Assembly: GCF_902459765.1 (NCBI RefSeq)
Contig: NZ_CABPSP010000014.1
Span: 1 to 64,000, forward strand
DNA from: Pandoraea anapnoica
GTDB lineage: Bacteria; Pseudomonadota; Gammaproteobacteria; Burkholderiales; Burkholderiaceae
Direction: 5' to 3'
Length of the DNA stretch: 64,000 bases
The position numbers and the translations under genes are program-made. Of the stretch, positions 9,231 through 18,909 are shown piece by piece. Each line of letters starts with the position of its first letter. Position 1 is the stretch's first letter. The notes beneath the pieces were generated by a model. It saw only the letters and a program-made list of their open reading frames with translations. It had not been told where the DNA came from and made no database searches.

Positions 9231-10481
9231 ATGGAAAAGTTCGATGTAGCGATTGTGGGTGCTGGCGCAGCCGGCCTGATGTGCGCGGCGGTGGCCGGGC
9301 AACTGGGCCTGCGCGTGGTGCTCATCGATCACGCGACGCGTCTCGCTGAGAAGATTCGAATCTCGGGCGGCGGTCGCTGCAATTTCACCAATATCAATGC
9401 GGGCCCGGCGAACTATCTGTCGGAGAATCCACGTTTCTGCCGTTCGGCGCTCGCGCGCTACACCCCGCGCGACTTCCTCGACCTGCTCAAGCGCCATCGT
9501 ATTGCGTGGCACGAAAAGCATCGTGGTCAGCTCTTCTGCGACGAAAGTGCCGAAGACGTCATCGAAATGCTACGAAACGAGTGCGCTGCGGGGCATGTGC
9601 ACTGGCGCATGCCATGTGCGGTCCATACCGTCGCGTACACAGAGGCAGGTGGGGCGCATCGCTATCACTTGACGACAGATGCAGGGCATATCGCAGCAAA
9701 ACGTCTCGTGATCGCGACCGGTGGACTGTCGATTCCGAAGATCGGGGCGACGGATTGGGGGTATCGGATTGCGCGTCAGTTCGGTCTGGATATCGTAGAG
9801 CCGCGACCGGCGCTCGTTCCGCTGATGTTCGATGCGTCGACTTGGGCACCCTTCGCCGGACTTTCGGGTTTGTCACTGGAAGTCGATGTCAGTACGGGCA
9901 AAGGTAAAGATGCCGGCAGCTTTCTTGAGGATCTGTTGTTCACGCACCGCGGTCTGTCCGGACCGGCGATTCTTCAGATTTCCAGTTTCTGGACGCCGGG
10001 ACAGCCGATTACACTGAACCTCGCGCCGACGTCTGATATCGAGGCGGCGCTGTTTGATGCCAAGGTGTCGTCCAAACGTCAATTGAGCAACTTGCTGGCG
10101 CAGTGGGTTCCGGCGCGACTGGCGGATGCATGGGTCGCCAATAGCGGCCTCTCGCCGCAAGCACGCGTGCAGGAGTTGCCGGACAAGGCATTGCGCTCGC
10201 TCGCGCAGGCCTTTTCCGGCTGGACGCTCAAGCCTTGCGGCTCGGAAGGGTGGCGCAAGGCGGAAGTGACGCGCGGTGGCGTCGACACTCGCGCACTGTC
10301 TTCGTCCACGCTGGAGGCGCGTTCGCAACCGGGGTTGCACTTCGTTGGGGAAGTGGTCGACGTGACGGGCTGGCTCGGCGGCTACAACTTCCAGTGGGCG
10401 TGGGCGTCGGCGGTGGCCTGTGCGCGGGCAATGTCCGAAAGCATCCAGGCGGGCAAGGCCGCAGATGGCGCGTCTGACTAG
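9231..10481 (+). CDS. BaiN/RdsA-family NAD(P)/FAD-dependent oxidoreductase (HI0933-like)
   Basis: Flavoprotein of 416 residues. An N-terminal FAD-binding Rossmann motif '[11 protein letters not shown]' is followed by '[15 protein letters not shown]', the fingerprint of the HI0933/YhiN family. A second dinucleotide-type motif lies near the C-terminus ('[20 protein letters not shown]'). The physiological reaction of this widespread family is not settled. I use ATG 9231 ([12 protein letters not shown]) rather than ATG 9222 because the Rossmann strand then starts at residue 5. Transcription probably starts between tsaD and this gene. Confidence 0.88.
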   Translation: MEKFDVAIVGAGAAGLMCAAVAGQLGLRVVLIDHATRLAEKIRISGGGRCNFTNINAGPANYLSENPRFCRSALARYTPRDFLDLLKRHRIAWHEKHRGQLFCDESAEDVIEMLRNECAAGHVHWRMPCAVHTVAYTEAGGAHRYHLTTDAGHIAAKRLVIATGGLSIPKIGATDWGYRIARQFGLDIVEPRPALVPLMFDASTWAPFAGLSGLSLEVDVSTGKGKDAGSFLEDLLFTHRGLSGPAILQISSFWTPGQPITLNLAPTSDIEAALFDAKVSSKRQLSNLLAQWVPARLADAWVANSGLSPQARVQELPDKALRSLAQAFSGWTLKPCGSEGWRKAEVTRGGVDTRALSSSTLEARSQPGLHFVGEVVDVTGWLGGYNFQWAWASAVACARAMSESIQAGKAADGASD

Positions 10482-10950
10482 CACGCGACAACATGGATGG
10501 CCGCCGGTAACCCGAAGTGAGCTTGAGGGAGTCGACGGAATTCGCCCGCCCCAAGGCGACGCGCTGTCGTAGACGGCCACTAGAGCGTTATGCTACGCTC
10601 TCTCCTTCGTGGAGACGGCGCTGTATCTGTCGTAACAGTCGTTTCGGAAGGCGTTTTTGTCGGTTTTAGACGCCTCCGGCGCATTACCTGAAGATTAGCG
10701 TCCGATACGCCAGCGGCATGAGGCATCGAACAATGCCGGTGTCCGGGCGGTCCAAGTCTCCGGCGAGCCCGCTTGTGATCGCACGTGTGATCGTTTCCGC
10801 AAGCGGGTTTTTGTGCTTTGTGGCCCCGCTGAACGCTGCGCCAGTACACCGGCAGCGGCGCAGGGCGGTGCGTGTCACACCGTCGCCGTCCTTTTCTTTG
10901 GGGCGGCATGCACTACACTGAAACGTAATCGAATTCCGGAATCCCTGCTC
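10482..10950. other. Intergenic region upstream of yqeY-dnaG-rpoD, no gene seen
   Basis: No convincing coding frame in 469 bases. Short frames here lack ribosome-binding sites and have poor codon use. A small hairpin, AGAGCGT (10582-10588) with ACGCTCT (10595-10601), follows the flavoprotein gene. A possible -10 TACACT (10914-10919) precedes yqeY, with only a weak T-rich -35. The rpsU gene, often placed just before yqeY and dnaG in related proteobacteria, is not present here. Confidence 0.6.
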
Positions 10951-11397
10951 ATGAGTCTGAAAGAACGCATTAACGAAGACATGAAGACGGCCATGCGTGC
11001 CAAGGCCGCCGACAAACTGGGGACCATCCGCCTGCTGCTTGCGGCAATCAAGCAAAAGGAAGTCGACGAGCGCATCACCCTTGATGACGCGGCCACCGTT
11101 GCCATCGTCGACAAACTGATCAAACAACGCAAAGATTCCATCAGTCAGTTCCAGGCCGCTGGCCGCGCCGATCTGGCCGATAAGGAAGCCGCCGAAGTCG
11201 AAGTACTCATGGTCTACATGCCGCAGCAACTCTCGGCAGACGAAGTTGCGCAGGCGGTGAAGGCGGCCGTGGCGCAAACGGGCGCAGCCGGCCCGCAGGA
11301 CATGGGTAAGGTGATGGGCGTGCTCAAGGGCCTGTTGGCCGGCCGTGCCGACATGACTGTCGTGTCCGCGCAAGTGAAGGCGGCGTTGGCTGCGTAA
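10951..11397 (+). CDS. GatB/YqeY domain protein
   Basis: Protein of 148 residues made almost wholly of the YqeY fold: an N-terminal helical part ('SLKERINEDMKTAMRAKA') and a C-terminal three-helix domain homologous to the tRNA-binding tail of GatB/Asp-tRNA amidotransferase ('GPQDMGKVMGVLKGLLAGRADM'). The cellular role is unproven; a link to tRNA metabolism is inferred from the fold. It sits directly upstream of dnaG, as in many proteobacteria. The ATG at 10951 is chosen because the family N-terminus starts there, although the frame is open further upstream. Confidence 0.92.
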   Translation: MSLKERINEDMKTAMRAKAADKLGTIRLLLAAIKQKEVDERITLDDAATVAIVDKLIKQRKDSISQFQAAGRADLADKEAAEVEVLMVYMPQQLSADEVAQAVKAAVAQTGAAGPQDMGKVMGVLKGLLAGRADMTVVSAQVKAALAA

Positions 11398-11466
11398 TCC
11401 GGTAGTGCGGTACGGCGCTGTCGCTTGTGCGACGGTGCGGCACCGCGTTGCGATGGCACCGATCCA

Positions 11467-13350
11467 GTGATTCCCCAGTCGTTTTTGCAGGACTTGCTCA
11501 ACCGCGTCGATATTGTCGAGGTGGTGGGTCGTTACGTGCAGTTGAAGAAGGGCGGGGCGAACTTCATGGGGCTGTGCCCCTTTCATAACGAGAAGTCGCC
11601 CTCATTTACGGTGAGTCCCACCAAGCAGTTCTATCACTGCTTCGGATGTGGCGCGCACGGCAGCGCGATCAGCTTCCTGATGGAGCATGCCGGGCTCGGA
11701 TTTGTCGAAGCCGTGGAAGAGTTGGCCCGCAACGTCGGGCTGGACGTGCCGCGAGAGGCGCCGCTGCCGGGCGCACCGGCACCGGCCGCGCAACGTGCGC
11801 AGACCCTCGGCCTCGTCGACGTGATGACGCGCGCTTGCGACTACTACCGCAAGCAGCTGCGCGGCGCGCCGGTGGCTATCGAATATTTGAAGCGACGTGG
11901 ATTGACGGGGGAGATTGCCGCGCATTTCGGGCTCGGTTACGCCCCGGAAGCCTGGCAGAACCTGGAAGCGGCGTTCGAGAATTATCGCGACGACCAGTTG
12001 CTTGACGCGGGCCTCGTCATCGAGAGCGAGAAGGGCGAGCCGGGCAGCACGAAGCGACGCTATGACCGTTTCCGCGACCGGATCATGTTTCCGATCCGGA
12101 ATACGAAAGGGCAGGTCATCGCCTTCGGCGGACGCGTGCTGGACAAGGGTGAGCCCAAGTATCTGAATTCGCCCGAGACGCCGCTCTTCAGTAAGGGCAG
12201 CGAGTTGTATGGGTTGTTCGAAGCGCGGATCGGCATTCGAGATGCGGGCTATGTGCTGGTGGTCGAAGGCTATATGGATGTCGTGGCGCTGGCGCAGCTT
12301 GGCTTTCCGCAGGCGGTCGCAACGCTCGGTACGGCTTGCACGCCGATGCATGTTCAGAAGCTCCTGCGCCAGACCGAAACGGTGGTGTTCAGCTTCGATG
12401 GAGATGCGGCGGGGCGCCGGGCGGCGCGTCGTGCACTTGAAGCCTGTCTGCCGCACGCCGACGACAACCGGAGTTTCAAGTTTCTATTTTTGCCGAGCGA
12501 GCACGATCCGGACAGCTATGTGCGCGAGCACGGCACGCAGGCGTTTGCAGACGAAGTCTCGCGCGCCATGCCGATGTCGCAGTTCCTGATCGGCGAAGTG
12601 ACGGCGGGCAAGGAAATGCACCAGCCTGAAGGGCGGGCGCGTGCGTTGTTCGAGGCCAAGCCGCTGTTGCAGCAGATGCCCGCGAACGCGCTGCGTGGCC
12701 AGATCATTCATGCGCTGGCCGAGCGCGTGGGCAGTTCGGTCGAGGAAGTCGCGGAGCTTTGCGAGTTGCACATCGGCGCTGCGCGCCGTCAGAACACGTG
12801 GGACAAAGCGCCGGCCAAGCGCGAGAAGCGTCGCGTGGTCGGCACCGAACATCGGGCGTTGCAGAACTTGCTGATGTTCCCGGCGCTGGGAAACGAATTA
12901 ACCGAAGAAGAGACGAAGATTTTGCGGGAGATGGGGCAGCACGGCGAGATTTTCTCGGAAGTGCTGACGCTGTGCCGCGAAATGGGTGCGCAGGCCGATT
13001 TCCGCTATATGTCGGATCGACTGCGGATTTCACCGAACTGGGCCAGTTTCGATGACATCATCCGCGAAATTCTGGCATTTGAAGAAAACGCGCGGGATCT
13101 GATGTTGTTCGATCCGGCCGATGAGGCGCAGGTCGAGCGTCGCGAAGAGCAGATTGCCTTGCGCCTCACCGAGTTGCGTAGTGCCATCCGGCGTTTGCAG
13201 TACGACCGGTTGTGCGAAGAGTTGGAGACGATTTTCAAGCGGGCGTCGTTGACGCCCGATGAATTGCGCCACGCTCAGGCGCTGTCGCGGGAACGTGACG
13301 AATTGAAGCGGTGGCTGGCTACGGCCAGCACAGGAGGCGCGCGAAGTTGA
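11467..13350 (+). CDS. dnaG: DNA primase
   Basis: Synthesises RNA primers at the replication fork, on contact with DnaB helicase. Product of 627 residues from GTG 11467, whose N-terminus (IPQSFLQDLLNRVDIV) is the family start; the frame is open to a TTG at 11425, but the extra residues are not conserved. The CHC2 zinc finger has Cys37, His40, Cys58 and Cys61. The TOPRIM domain has the catalytic Glu in 'VVEGYMD' and the 'FDGDAAGRRAA' Asp pair. A C-terminal helicase-binding domain follows. It is the middle gene of the yqeY-dnaG-rpoD cluster. Confidence 0.97.
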   Translation: MIPQSFLQDLLNRVDIVEVVGRYVQLKKGGANFMGLCPFHNEKSPSFTVSPTKQFYHCFGCGAHGSAISFLMEHAGLGFVEAVEELARNVGLDVPREAPLPGAPAPAAQRAQTLGLVDVMTRACDYYRKQLRGAPVAIEYLKRRGLTGEIAAHFGLGYAPEAWQNLEAAFENYRDDQLLDAGLVIESEKGEPGSTKRRYDRFRDRIMFPIRNTKGQVIAFGGRVLDKGEPKYLNSPETPLFSKGSELYGLFEARIGIRDAGYVLVVEGYMDVVALAQLGFPQAVATLGTACTPMHVQKLLRQTETVVFSFDGDAAGRRAARRALEACLPHADDNRSFKFLFLPSEHDPDSYVREHGTQAFADEVSRAMPMSQFLIGEVTAGKEMHQPEGRARALFEAKPLLQQMPANALRGQIIHALAERVGSSVEEVAELCELHIGAARRQNTWDKAPAKREKRRVVGTEHRALQNLLMFPALGNELTEEETKILREMGQHGEIFSEVLTLCREMGAQADFRYMSDRLRISPNWASFDDIIREILAFEENARDLMLFDPADEAQVERREEQIALRLTELRSAIRRLQYDRLCEELETIFKRASLTPDELRHAQALSRERDELKRWLATASTGGARS

Positions 13351-13362
13351 GGTATGCCCGCG

Positions 13363-13371
13363 TGCTATAAT
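13363..13371 (+). promoter_or_regulatory. rpoD promoter with extended -10
   Basis: TGC directly followed by a perfect TATAAT (13366-13371) gives an extended -10 element, 42 bases before the rpoD ATG and 15 bases after the dnaG stop. No good -35 is seen, which extended -10 promoters can tolerate. It would let rpoD be transcribed apart from dnaG. Confidence 0.6.
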
Positions 13372-13413
13372 TAAAGGTTTTCAGTGGGCTGTTTTCTGGC
13401 AAGCGAGATCGCT

Positions 13414-16068
13414 ATGGCAAAGATGACAACGACCAGCGGAAAAAAGACGGTTATCCCTTCACCGACAGCTAAACGCGCGACCAGTGCGGCGGCGGCGTCA
13501 GGTGGAAAGGGGACGTCTCGTTCTGCGAAAGCTGGCGTTGCAGGAAAAGCCGGTGCAATGTCGCAAGCCACGAAGAAAACAGCCAGCCAGGCAAGTTCGG
13601 CGAAACGTACTACGCAAACTAAGGCAGCTGCCGGTGCCACGAAGGCAACCGGCAATACGGCTGCGAAGGTGACCGATGTCACCAAGCGCAAGAGTGCGAC
13701 CGCCGCGACGGTGGGGGCTGCCAAGGCAGCCAGGCCGACGGTGAAGTCCGAGCCGCCCGCCACGACTGCGAAGGCGGTCAAGGCGACCAAGCCGGCAACG
13801 GCCGCGAAGGCGACGGCAGGCGGGAAACCGCAGGCCCGACAACCCGCTGAAAAAAGCGCGAAGAGCGCAACTACCGCCAAGGCTTCGAGCCCGGCGGGCC
13901 GCAGTACACCTGCGACGAAAGCCTCACGCAAGACCGGGGCTTCCAGCAAACCGGAGGCAGTGGTGGAGGTTACGCCGGCAGCAGTCGAGCCGGTCGTCCC
14001 GACCAAAGCACGCGGCAGAGCCGCGAAGACCGCCGCCCCGGGGGAGCAGAACGTCGCAGCGAATACTAATGATCAACCCGTGAACGAAGATCAGACCAAA
14101 GTGGAAAAGCAGAAGGCGCGTGATCGCCGGGCAAAAGAGAAAGCACTGCTCAAGGACGCATTTTCCTCGCACCAGCCCGGTACGGCGGAGGAACTTGAGG
14201 AACGTCGTGGCAAGCTGCGGACACTGATCAAGCTGGGCAAGGAACGAGGCTTCCTGACCTTTGCAGAGATCAATGACCACCTCCCCGACGATGTGGTCGA
14301 AGGCGACGCGCTGGAAGGCGTGATCGCAACGTTTAACGACATGGGCGTGGCTGTCTACGAGCAGGCACCCGATGCCGAGACGCTGCTGCTCAACGACAAT
14401 GCCCCGAACGCTGCGACGGACGACGAAGTTGAGGAGCAGGCGGAAGCGGCCCTCTCGACGGTCGATTCGGAGTTCGGCCGCACGACTGACCCGGTGCGTA
14501 TGTACATGCGCGAAATGGGGACGGTCGAGCTGCTGACGCGTGAAGGAGAAATCGAGATCGCCAAGCGCATCGAAGAAGGCTTGAAGCACATGGTGCAGGC
14601 CATCTCCGCATGCCCGACGACGATTGCCGAGATCCTGGCGATGGCCGAGAAGGTCGAGCGTGAAGAAATGCGCATCGACGAAGTTGTCGACGGCCTGATC
14701 GATCCGAATGCGGAAGCCAACGCGGCCGCCGCAGCCTCTGACGACGAAGACTTCGACGCCGATGCGGAAGACGCTGAGGAAGAAGAGGAAGAGGAAGAAG
14801 GCGACGAGGAAGAGGACAGCAGCAACGGCGGCGCAGCTTCGGCAGCGCAGGTCGAGCAGCTCAAGCGTGACTCGCTCGCCAAGTTCGCCGTGATCGCCGA
14901 CTGGTTCGGCAAGATGCGTCGAGCATTCGAGAAGGAGGGCTACCAGTCGAAGCCGTACGTGAAGGCTGGCGAGTCGATCCAGGCTGAACTGATGACGATC
15001 CGTTTCACGGCGCGTACGGTCGAGCGTCTGTGCGACACGCTGCGTTCGCAGGTGGACGAAGTGCGCAACATCGAGCGTGCGATCCTGAACATCGTGGTCG
15101 ACAAGTGCGGCATGCCGCGTGCTGATTTCGTGTCGCGTTTCCCGGGCAACGAAACCAATCTCGACTGGATCTACACGGTCGTGGCCGACAACAAGGCATA
15201 CAGCTCGGTGGTTGAGCGTAACGTGCCGGCCGTTCAGGAATTGCAGCAGAAGCTGATCGACCTGCAAGCGCGCGTGGTGTTGCCGCTGACCGAGTTGAAG
15301 GACGTCAATCGCAAGATGTCGGAAGGCGAGCGCCGTGCCCGCAAGGCCAAGCGCGAGATGACCGAAGCGAACTTGCGTCTGGTGATTTCGATTGCGAAGA
15401 AGTACACGAACCGTGGTCTGCAGTTCCTGGATCTGATTCAGGAAGGCAACATCGGCCTGATGAAGGCGGTGGACAAGTTCGAATACCGTCGTGGTTACAA
15501 GTTCTCGACGTACGCGACGTGGTGGATTCGTCAGGCCATCACGCGTTCGATCGCGGACCAGGCACGTACCATCCGTATTCCGGTGCACATGATCGAAACG
15601 ATCAACAAGATGAACCGGATTTCGCGTCAGATTCTGCAGGAAACCGGTGTTGAGCCGGATCCGGCGACGCTGGCCGAGAAGATGGAAATGCCGGAGGACA
15701 AGATCCGCAAGATCATGAAGATCGCGAAGGAACCGATCTCCATGGAAACGCCGATCGGTGACGACGACGATTCGCATTTGGGCGATTTCATTGAAGATAC
15801 CGGCACGGTCGCACCTGCCGACGCCGCATTGCATGGTAGTATGCGCGACGTCGTGAAGGACGTGCTCGATTCGCTGACGCCGCGTGAAGCGAAGGTGCTG
15901 CGCATGCGATTCGGTATCGAGATGAGCACGGACCATACGCTCGAGGAAGTGGGCAAGCAGTTCGACGTGACGCGTGAGCGTATTCGTCAGATCGAAGCCA
16001 AGGCGCTGCGCAAGTTGCGTCACCCGAGCCGTTCCGACAAGCTCAAGTCGTTCCTCGAAGGCAATTGA
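13414..16068 (+). CDS. rpoD: RNA polymerase primary sigma factor (sigma-70) with long basic N-terminal extension
   Basis: Housekeeping sigma factor of 884 residues; the E. coli protein has 613. Residues 1 to about 225 are a low-complexity Lys/Ala/Thr/Ser extension resembling histone H1 tails. Then follow region 1.1 (about 240-310), region 1.2 ('[23 protein letters not shown]') and a non-conserved region with a Glu/Asp run coded near 14740-14820. Region 2 contains '[20 protein letters not shown]' and the -10 reading helix '[12 protein letters not shown]'. Region 3 and region 4 ('[21 protein letters not shown]') complete it. Other Burkholderiales sigma-70 proteins also have a Lys/Ala-rich head, but this one is long. 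The ATG at 13414 opens the basic tail; the frame extends ten codons upstream to a GTG. It has its own extended -10 promoter. Confidence 0.96.
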   Translation: MAKMTTTSGKKTVIPSPTAKRATSAAAASGGKGTSRSAKAGVAGKAGAMSQATKKTASQASSAKRTTQTKAAAGATKATGNTAAKVTDVTKRKSATAATVGAAKAARPTVKSEPPATTAKAVKATKPATAAKATAGGKPQARQPAEKSAKSATTAKASSPAGRSTPATKASRKTGASSKPEAVVEVTPAAVEPVVPTKARGRAAKTAAPGEQNVAANTNDQPVNEDQTKVEKQKARDRRAKEKALLKDAFSSHQPGTAEELEERRGKLRTLIKLGKERGFLTFAEINDHLPDDVVEGDALEGVIATFNDMGVAVYEQAPDAETLLLNDNAPNAATDDEVEEQAEAALSTVDSEFGRTTDPVRMYMREMGTVELLTREGEIEIAKRIEEGLKHMVQAISACPTTIAEILAMAEKVEREEMRIDEVVDGLIDPNAEANAAAAASDDEDFDADAEDAEEEEEEEEGDEEEDSSNGGAASAAQVEQLKRDSLAKFAVIADWFGKMRRAFEKEGYQSKPYVKAGESIQAELMTIRFTARTVERLCDTLRSQVDEVRNIERAILNIVVDKCGMPRADFVSRFPGNETNLDWIYTVVADNKAYSSVVERNVPAVQELQQKLIDLQARVVLPLTELKDVNRKMSEGERRARKAKREMTEANLRLVISIAKKYTNRGLQFLDLIQEGNIGLMKAVDKFEYRRGYKFSTYATWWIRQAITRSIADQARTIRIPVHMIETINKMNRISRQILQETGVEPDPATLAEKMEMPEDKIRKIMKIAKEPISMETPIGDDDDSHLGDFIEDTGTVAPADAALHGSMRDVVKDVLDSLTPREAKVLRMRFGIEMSTDHTLEEVGKQFDVTRERIRQIEAKALRKLRHPSRSDKLKSFLEGN

Positions 16069-16096
16069 TTGCTGCTGAGCGAGCGCCGGTAGTTTA

Positions 16097-16173
<77 letters not shown>

Positions 16174-16182
16174 GTAGTAAAG

Positions 16183-16215
16183 AAAAGCCCTTGACGGTGA
16201 CGTCAAGGGCTTTTT
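16183..16215 (+). terminator. Strong terminator just after the tRNA
   Basis: A perfect fourteen-base-pair stem, AAAAGCCCTTGACG (16183-16196) with CGTCAAGGGCTTTT (16201-16214), has loop GTGA and a T-run. It lies on the element side of the att core, so it was probably brought in by the element and now serves the rpoD/tRNA end. Confidence 0.9.
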
Positions 16216-17153
16216 GTTTTGCAATCAATGATTTGCGTGGGGATTTTTTTCTGGACATCTGCGCCTTCCGACTGAAAAAGGACGCTCAGGATTGGGCTTG
16301 GCGCAGAGAGGACGAAATGGTCCGGGGGCTGTACGTGCAACGTGCGCCATCTAAGCGCTTGACGCTGGAAAAGGCCATGTCGCGTTATTTGGCTGATGTG
16401 ACTCCGACGAAAAGACCTCCGACCCAAGCAGGTGAACGCAATCGATTCATCCCGTTGATCGCATTCTTCGGTAAGTATTCTCTCGCCGCTATAACGTCCG
16501 ACATGGTTGCCCAGTATCGCGATAGGTGCTTGGCGGGGGAGGGGCGTGTAGATTCTCTAGGAAATCCGATCCCCAGGGCGAGCAATACGGTTCGCCTTGA
16601 GTTGGCGTTGCTTGGCCATCTTTTTACCGTCGCGCTCAAGGAGTGGGGGGGGCTAGGCAGCAATCCGGTGATGAACGTTCGACGCCCGTCACCGGGGCCG
16701 GGAAGAAATCGGCGACTGGATAACGACGAGTCGGCTCGTCTGCTCAGTGCGGTGGACGGCCATTCGAACCCAATGCTCGGTTGGATCGTTCGCATCGCAT
16801 TGGAGGCCGGTATGCGATCGTCGGAAATTGTCACGCTTAGATGCGGTCAGGTCGACGTCGAGAAGCGTCTGGTGCATCTGGTCGAGACGAAGAACACGAT
16901 GCCTAGGACGAGATTCCTCTGACGACAGAAGCTACGGCGCTATTCGAAGCTGCAACTTGGCAACCCGCTACGGCCTAAAGTCGTTGATCTCGTCTTTTAT
17001 GGCGAGCCTGGGGAGGACGGCGTGCGTCGCCCCTACAACTTTAATAAGGTGTGGATGTAGATCAAAAGCTCTGCCGGGTGCTCCGACTTTCGATTTCACG
17101 ACCTCCGCCATGAAGCGGTGAGCCGGCTCGTTGAAGTCGGTTTAACGGACTGA
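16216..17153 (+). pseudogene. Tyrosine (phage-type) integrase, frameshifted and truncated
   Basis: Reading 'RLKKDAQDWAWRREDEM..LYVQRAPS', then a SAM-like core-binding domain, then the catalytic-domain start with the box I arginine in 'ALEAGMRSSEIVTLR'. This frame is interrupted at 16922. The family sequence resumes in other frames ('IPLTTEATALFEAATWQP', then 'PKVVDLVFYGEPGED..RPYNFNKVWM', a TAG stop, then 'FRFHDLRHEAVSRLVEVGL', the box II HxLRH motif) and ends in TGA at 17151-17153. The segment that should hold the catalytic tyrosine is absent. The N-terminal arm-binding domain is missing too: the open frame begins inside the terminator hairpin with no start signal. It is certainly not a working recombinase. 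Confidence 0.9.
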
Positions 17154-17289
17154 CCAGAAACCTCGACCACACATACTTTAATCACAATTTCGGTTATGTC
17201 TACCGACATTACACTAAAGTCTCCCCGATCTCCTGCCGATATACTTAGGCTTCCAATCAAAATTACTATGAATAACGAAGGGGAAATCA

Positions 17290-18183
17290 ATGTATCGACT
17301 GCGATTCGTCACTGCATTATGCGTCGCGCTGCTGCTCAGTGCCTGCGGCACACCGATGCGCGTGAGCCTCACACCGGATCAGCGTAGCAAGATCACCGAA
17401 CTCACAGCCCACGTGGTCGTAGTCCAAGACGAAGTGATCGCAGCCGTGCAGCCGTCCAACGCTGCGAGCATCGCCCTTGGCGGCGGCTTGATCGGCGCCG
17501 TCATCGACAGCAAGGTGACAAACAACCGGGTCAACATTTCGCAGCAATTGCTCGGCCCGTTCTACGCCGCCGTCGAAGATGCGGACTATCGCAAGGAATT
17601 CAACGAATCCATTGCCCACGGCCTCTCCGGATACTCGATCAAGGTCGGCAAAGTCACCACCACGCCGCGCGCACTGACCGGCCCCACGCTTGTCCGACTG
17701 CGCAACGAACTGGAACCGGGTCAGGCGCTGCTGATCATCATCCCCCGTTACACACTGACGATGGATTTCCGGAGTTTCGACTCGGAGTCGACGGTTTCAA
17801 TCTGGGTCAAGTCCGACGGCTCGAACGCATTGACGCCCAGCCAGCGCGGCGTGCTTCACTACCAATCGGCGCCCGTCGGCCCGGGTGGCAAGGAATCACT
17901 GATGCTCTGGAGCGCACAAAATGGTGCCAGGTATCGCAACGTGATGCGCGAGTCGATCGCGGAAACCGTTCGCATGATGATGCTCGACATCGAAGTCGCA
18001 GCGGAACTCACCGCCAAGACAGAGGATCTCCAGTCCTTCCCCTACAACACCGGCGCAAGCATGGAAACGGTGAAAGGCCAGGTGCTGAAAGCGGGCGATG
18101 CCCGGACCATCCTGATCGGTGCGGACAAGAAGCTCTATTCGCTACCTAATTCCGCCAGCGCCGCTACCGTAGCCCAGAAGTGA
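17290..18183 (+). CDS. Putative lipoprotein of unknown function (islet cargo)
   Basis: Product of 297 residues. A type II signal peptide has the lipobox LLSAC (residues 15-19, Cys19), so it should be membrane-anchored in the envelope. The mature part has a glycine-rich short hydrophobic stretch ('IALGGGLIGAVIDSKV', about 56-71) that may insert in or lie on a membrane, and a hydrophobic 'PGQALLIIIPRYTLTMDF' beta-like segment near 150. I do not recognise the family. The ATG at 17290 has GGGGAAA upstream. The next gene starts 14 bases after its stop, so the two are surely co-transcribed and may work together. Confidence 0.8.
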   Translation: MYRLRFVTALCVALLLSACGTPMRVSLTPDQRSKITELTAHVVVVQDEVIAAVQPSNAASIALGGGLIGAVIDSKVTNNRVNISQQLLGPFYAAVEDADYRKEFNESIAHGLSGYSIKVGKVTTTPRALTGPTLVRLRNELEPGQALLIIIPRYTLTMDFRSFDSESTVSIWVKSDGSNALTPSQRGVLHYQSAPVGPGGKESLMLWSAQNGARYRNVMRESIAETVRMMMLDIEVAAELTAKTEDLQSFPYNTGASMETVKGQVLKAGDARTILIGADKKLYSLPNSASAATVAQK

Positions 18184-18197
18184 CTCAGGGGATAACC

Positions 18198-18878
18198 ATG
18201 TACAAGAACACGATCCTTGCCCTCGGCGTCGCTGCCGCCATGCTTTCGTGTGCCACCGCTTTTGCCGCCACGTCTCCGGAACCGGCAACGGCGGCTGCCG
18301 CACAGATACCCGCCGGATTCGGCGAGAAAGTCGATATGAAGTACGACGCCCTGGCCAGCGAGAATCCCATTGGTCTGGTTCAGACTGGCACTTGTAAGGT
18401 CCACATCGCTCCGGCCGTGGATGCTCGCCAAAACAAGGAAACCATTGGCGCATCGGGAAGCGGCGCCTTGCTTGCCGATAACGTCAGCCCCTGGATGAGC
18501 GAGGGCCTCGGTCACCTGAAGGACTACGGCTACGACGTCGCTGACATCGCCGACGGTGCGCCCGCCCCCGCTCAAGGTGTGACGATCCGCACCAGCGTGA
18601 CGCGCGCCTATACCTGGCAAATCGGCTTGAAGCTCTTCAGCATGGTGGCGGTCAAGGCCGAATTCATCGACCGTAACGGCGTATTGGAAACGAAGTACTA
18701 CCGCGCGCACGGCGACAAGACCAATATGTGGGGCGCCAACGCGGAGTATGTCACCACACTCAACTACGGTCTGAACAACATGCTGCCGTTCATCGCCCGC
18801 GACCTGCAATCGCTGTGCAGGGGCGAAAAGGTGGAGGAGTACACCTACGCCGGACCGGACGGCGTACCGAAAAAGTAA
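18198..18878 (+). CDS. Exported protein of unknown function (islet cargo)
   Basis: Product of 226 residues. A Sec signal peptide covers about residues 1-24, with hydrophobic core 'TILALGVAAAMLSCATAFA' and a likely cut after AFA. The mature protein has two cysteines, one in 'QTGTCKVHI' and one in 'LQSLCRGEK', that could form a disulfide in the periplasm. 'GSGALLADNVSPWMSEGLGHLKD' looks like a nucleotide- or surface-loop region but matches no family I know. The ATG at 18198 is preceded by GGGGATAACC, which makes it a better start than the in-frame codons overlapping the previous gene. It forms a two-gene operon with the lipoprotein and ends in a GC-rich hairpin. Confidence 0.8.
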   Translation: MYKNTILALGVAAAMLSCATAFAATSPEPATAAAAQIPAGFGEKVDMKYDALASENPIGLVQTGTCKVHIAPAVDARQNKETIGASGSGALLADNVSPWMSEGLGHLKDYGYDVADIADGAPAPAQGVTIRTSVTRAYTWQIGLKLFSMVAVKAEFIDRNGVLETKYYRAHGDKTNMWGANAEYVTTLNYGLNNMLPFIARDLQSLCRGEKVEEYTYAGPDGVPKK

Positions 18879-18885
18879 ACGGAGG

Positions 18886-18909
18886 GGGGGCGGACTTCCG
18901 TCCGCCCCC
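18886..18909 (+). terminator. GC-rich hairpin after the islet operon
   Basis: A ten-base-pair stem, GGGGGCGGAC (18886-18895) with GTCCGCCCCC (18900-18909), has loop TTCC. The downstream T content is low, so termination is likely but not textbook. Confidence 0.5.

Noticed and set aside
10580-10909. A 109-residue minus-strand gene before yqeY
   Set aside because: No ribosome-binding site, Arg/Pro/His-rich composition typical of shadow frames, and no recognisable domain.
13924-16023. A 699-residue minus-strand open frame
   Set aside because: Antisense of rpoD, with a His/Arg/Leu composition typical of reversed GC-rich codons.
16191-16275. N-terminal extension of the integrase starting at 16191
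   Set aside because: The apparent start codon is inside the terminator hairpin next to the tRNA and the residues do not match integrase N-termini; it is read-through of non-coding DNA.
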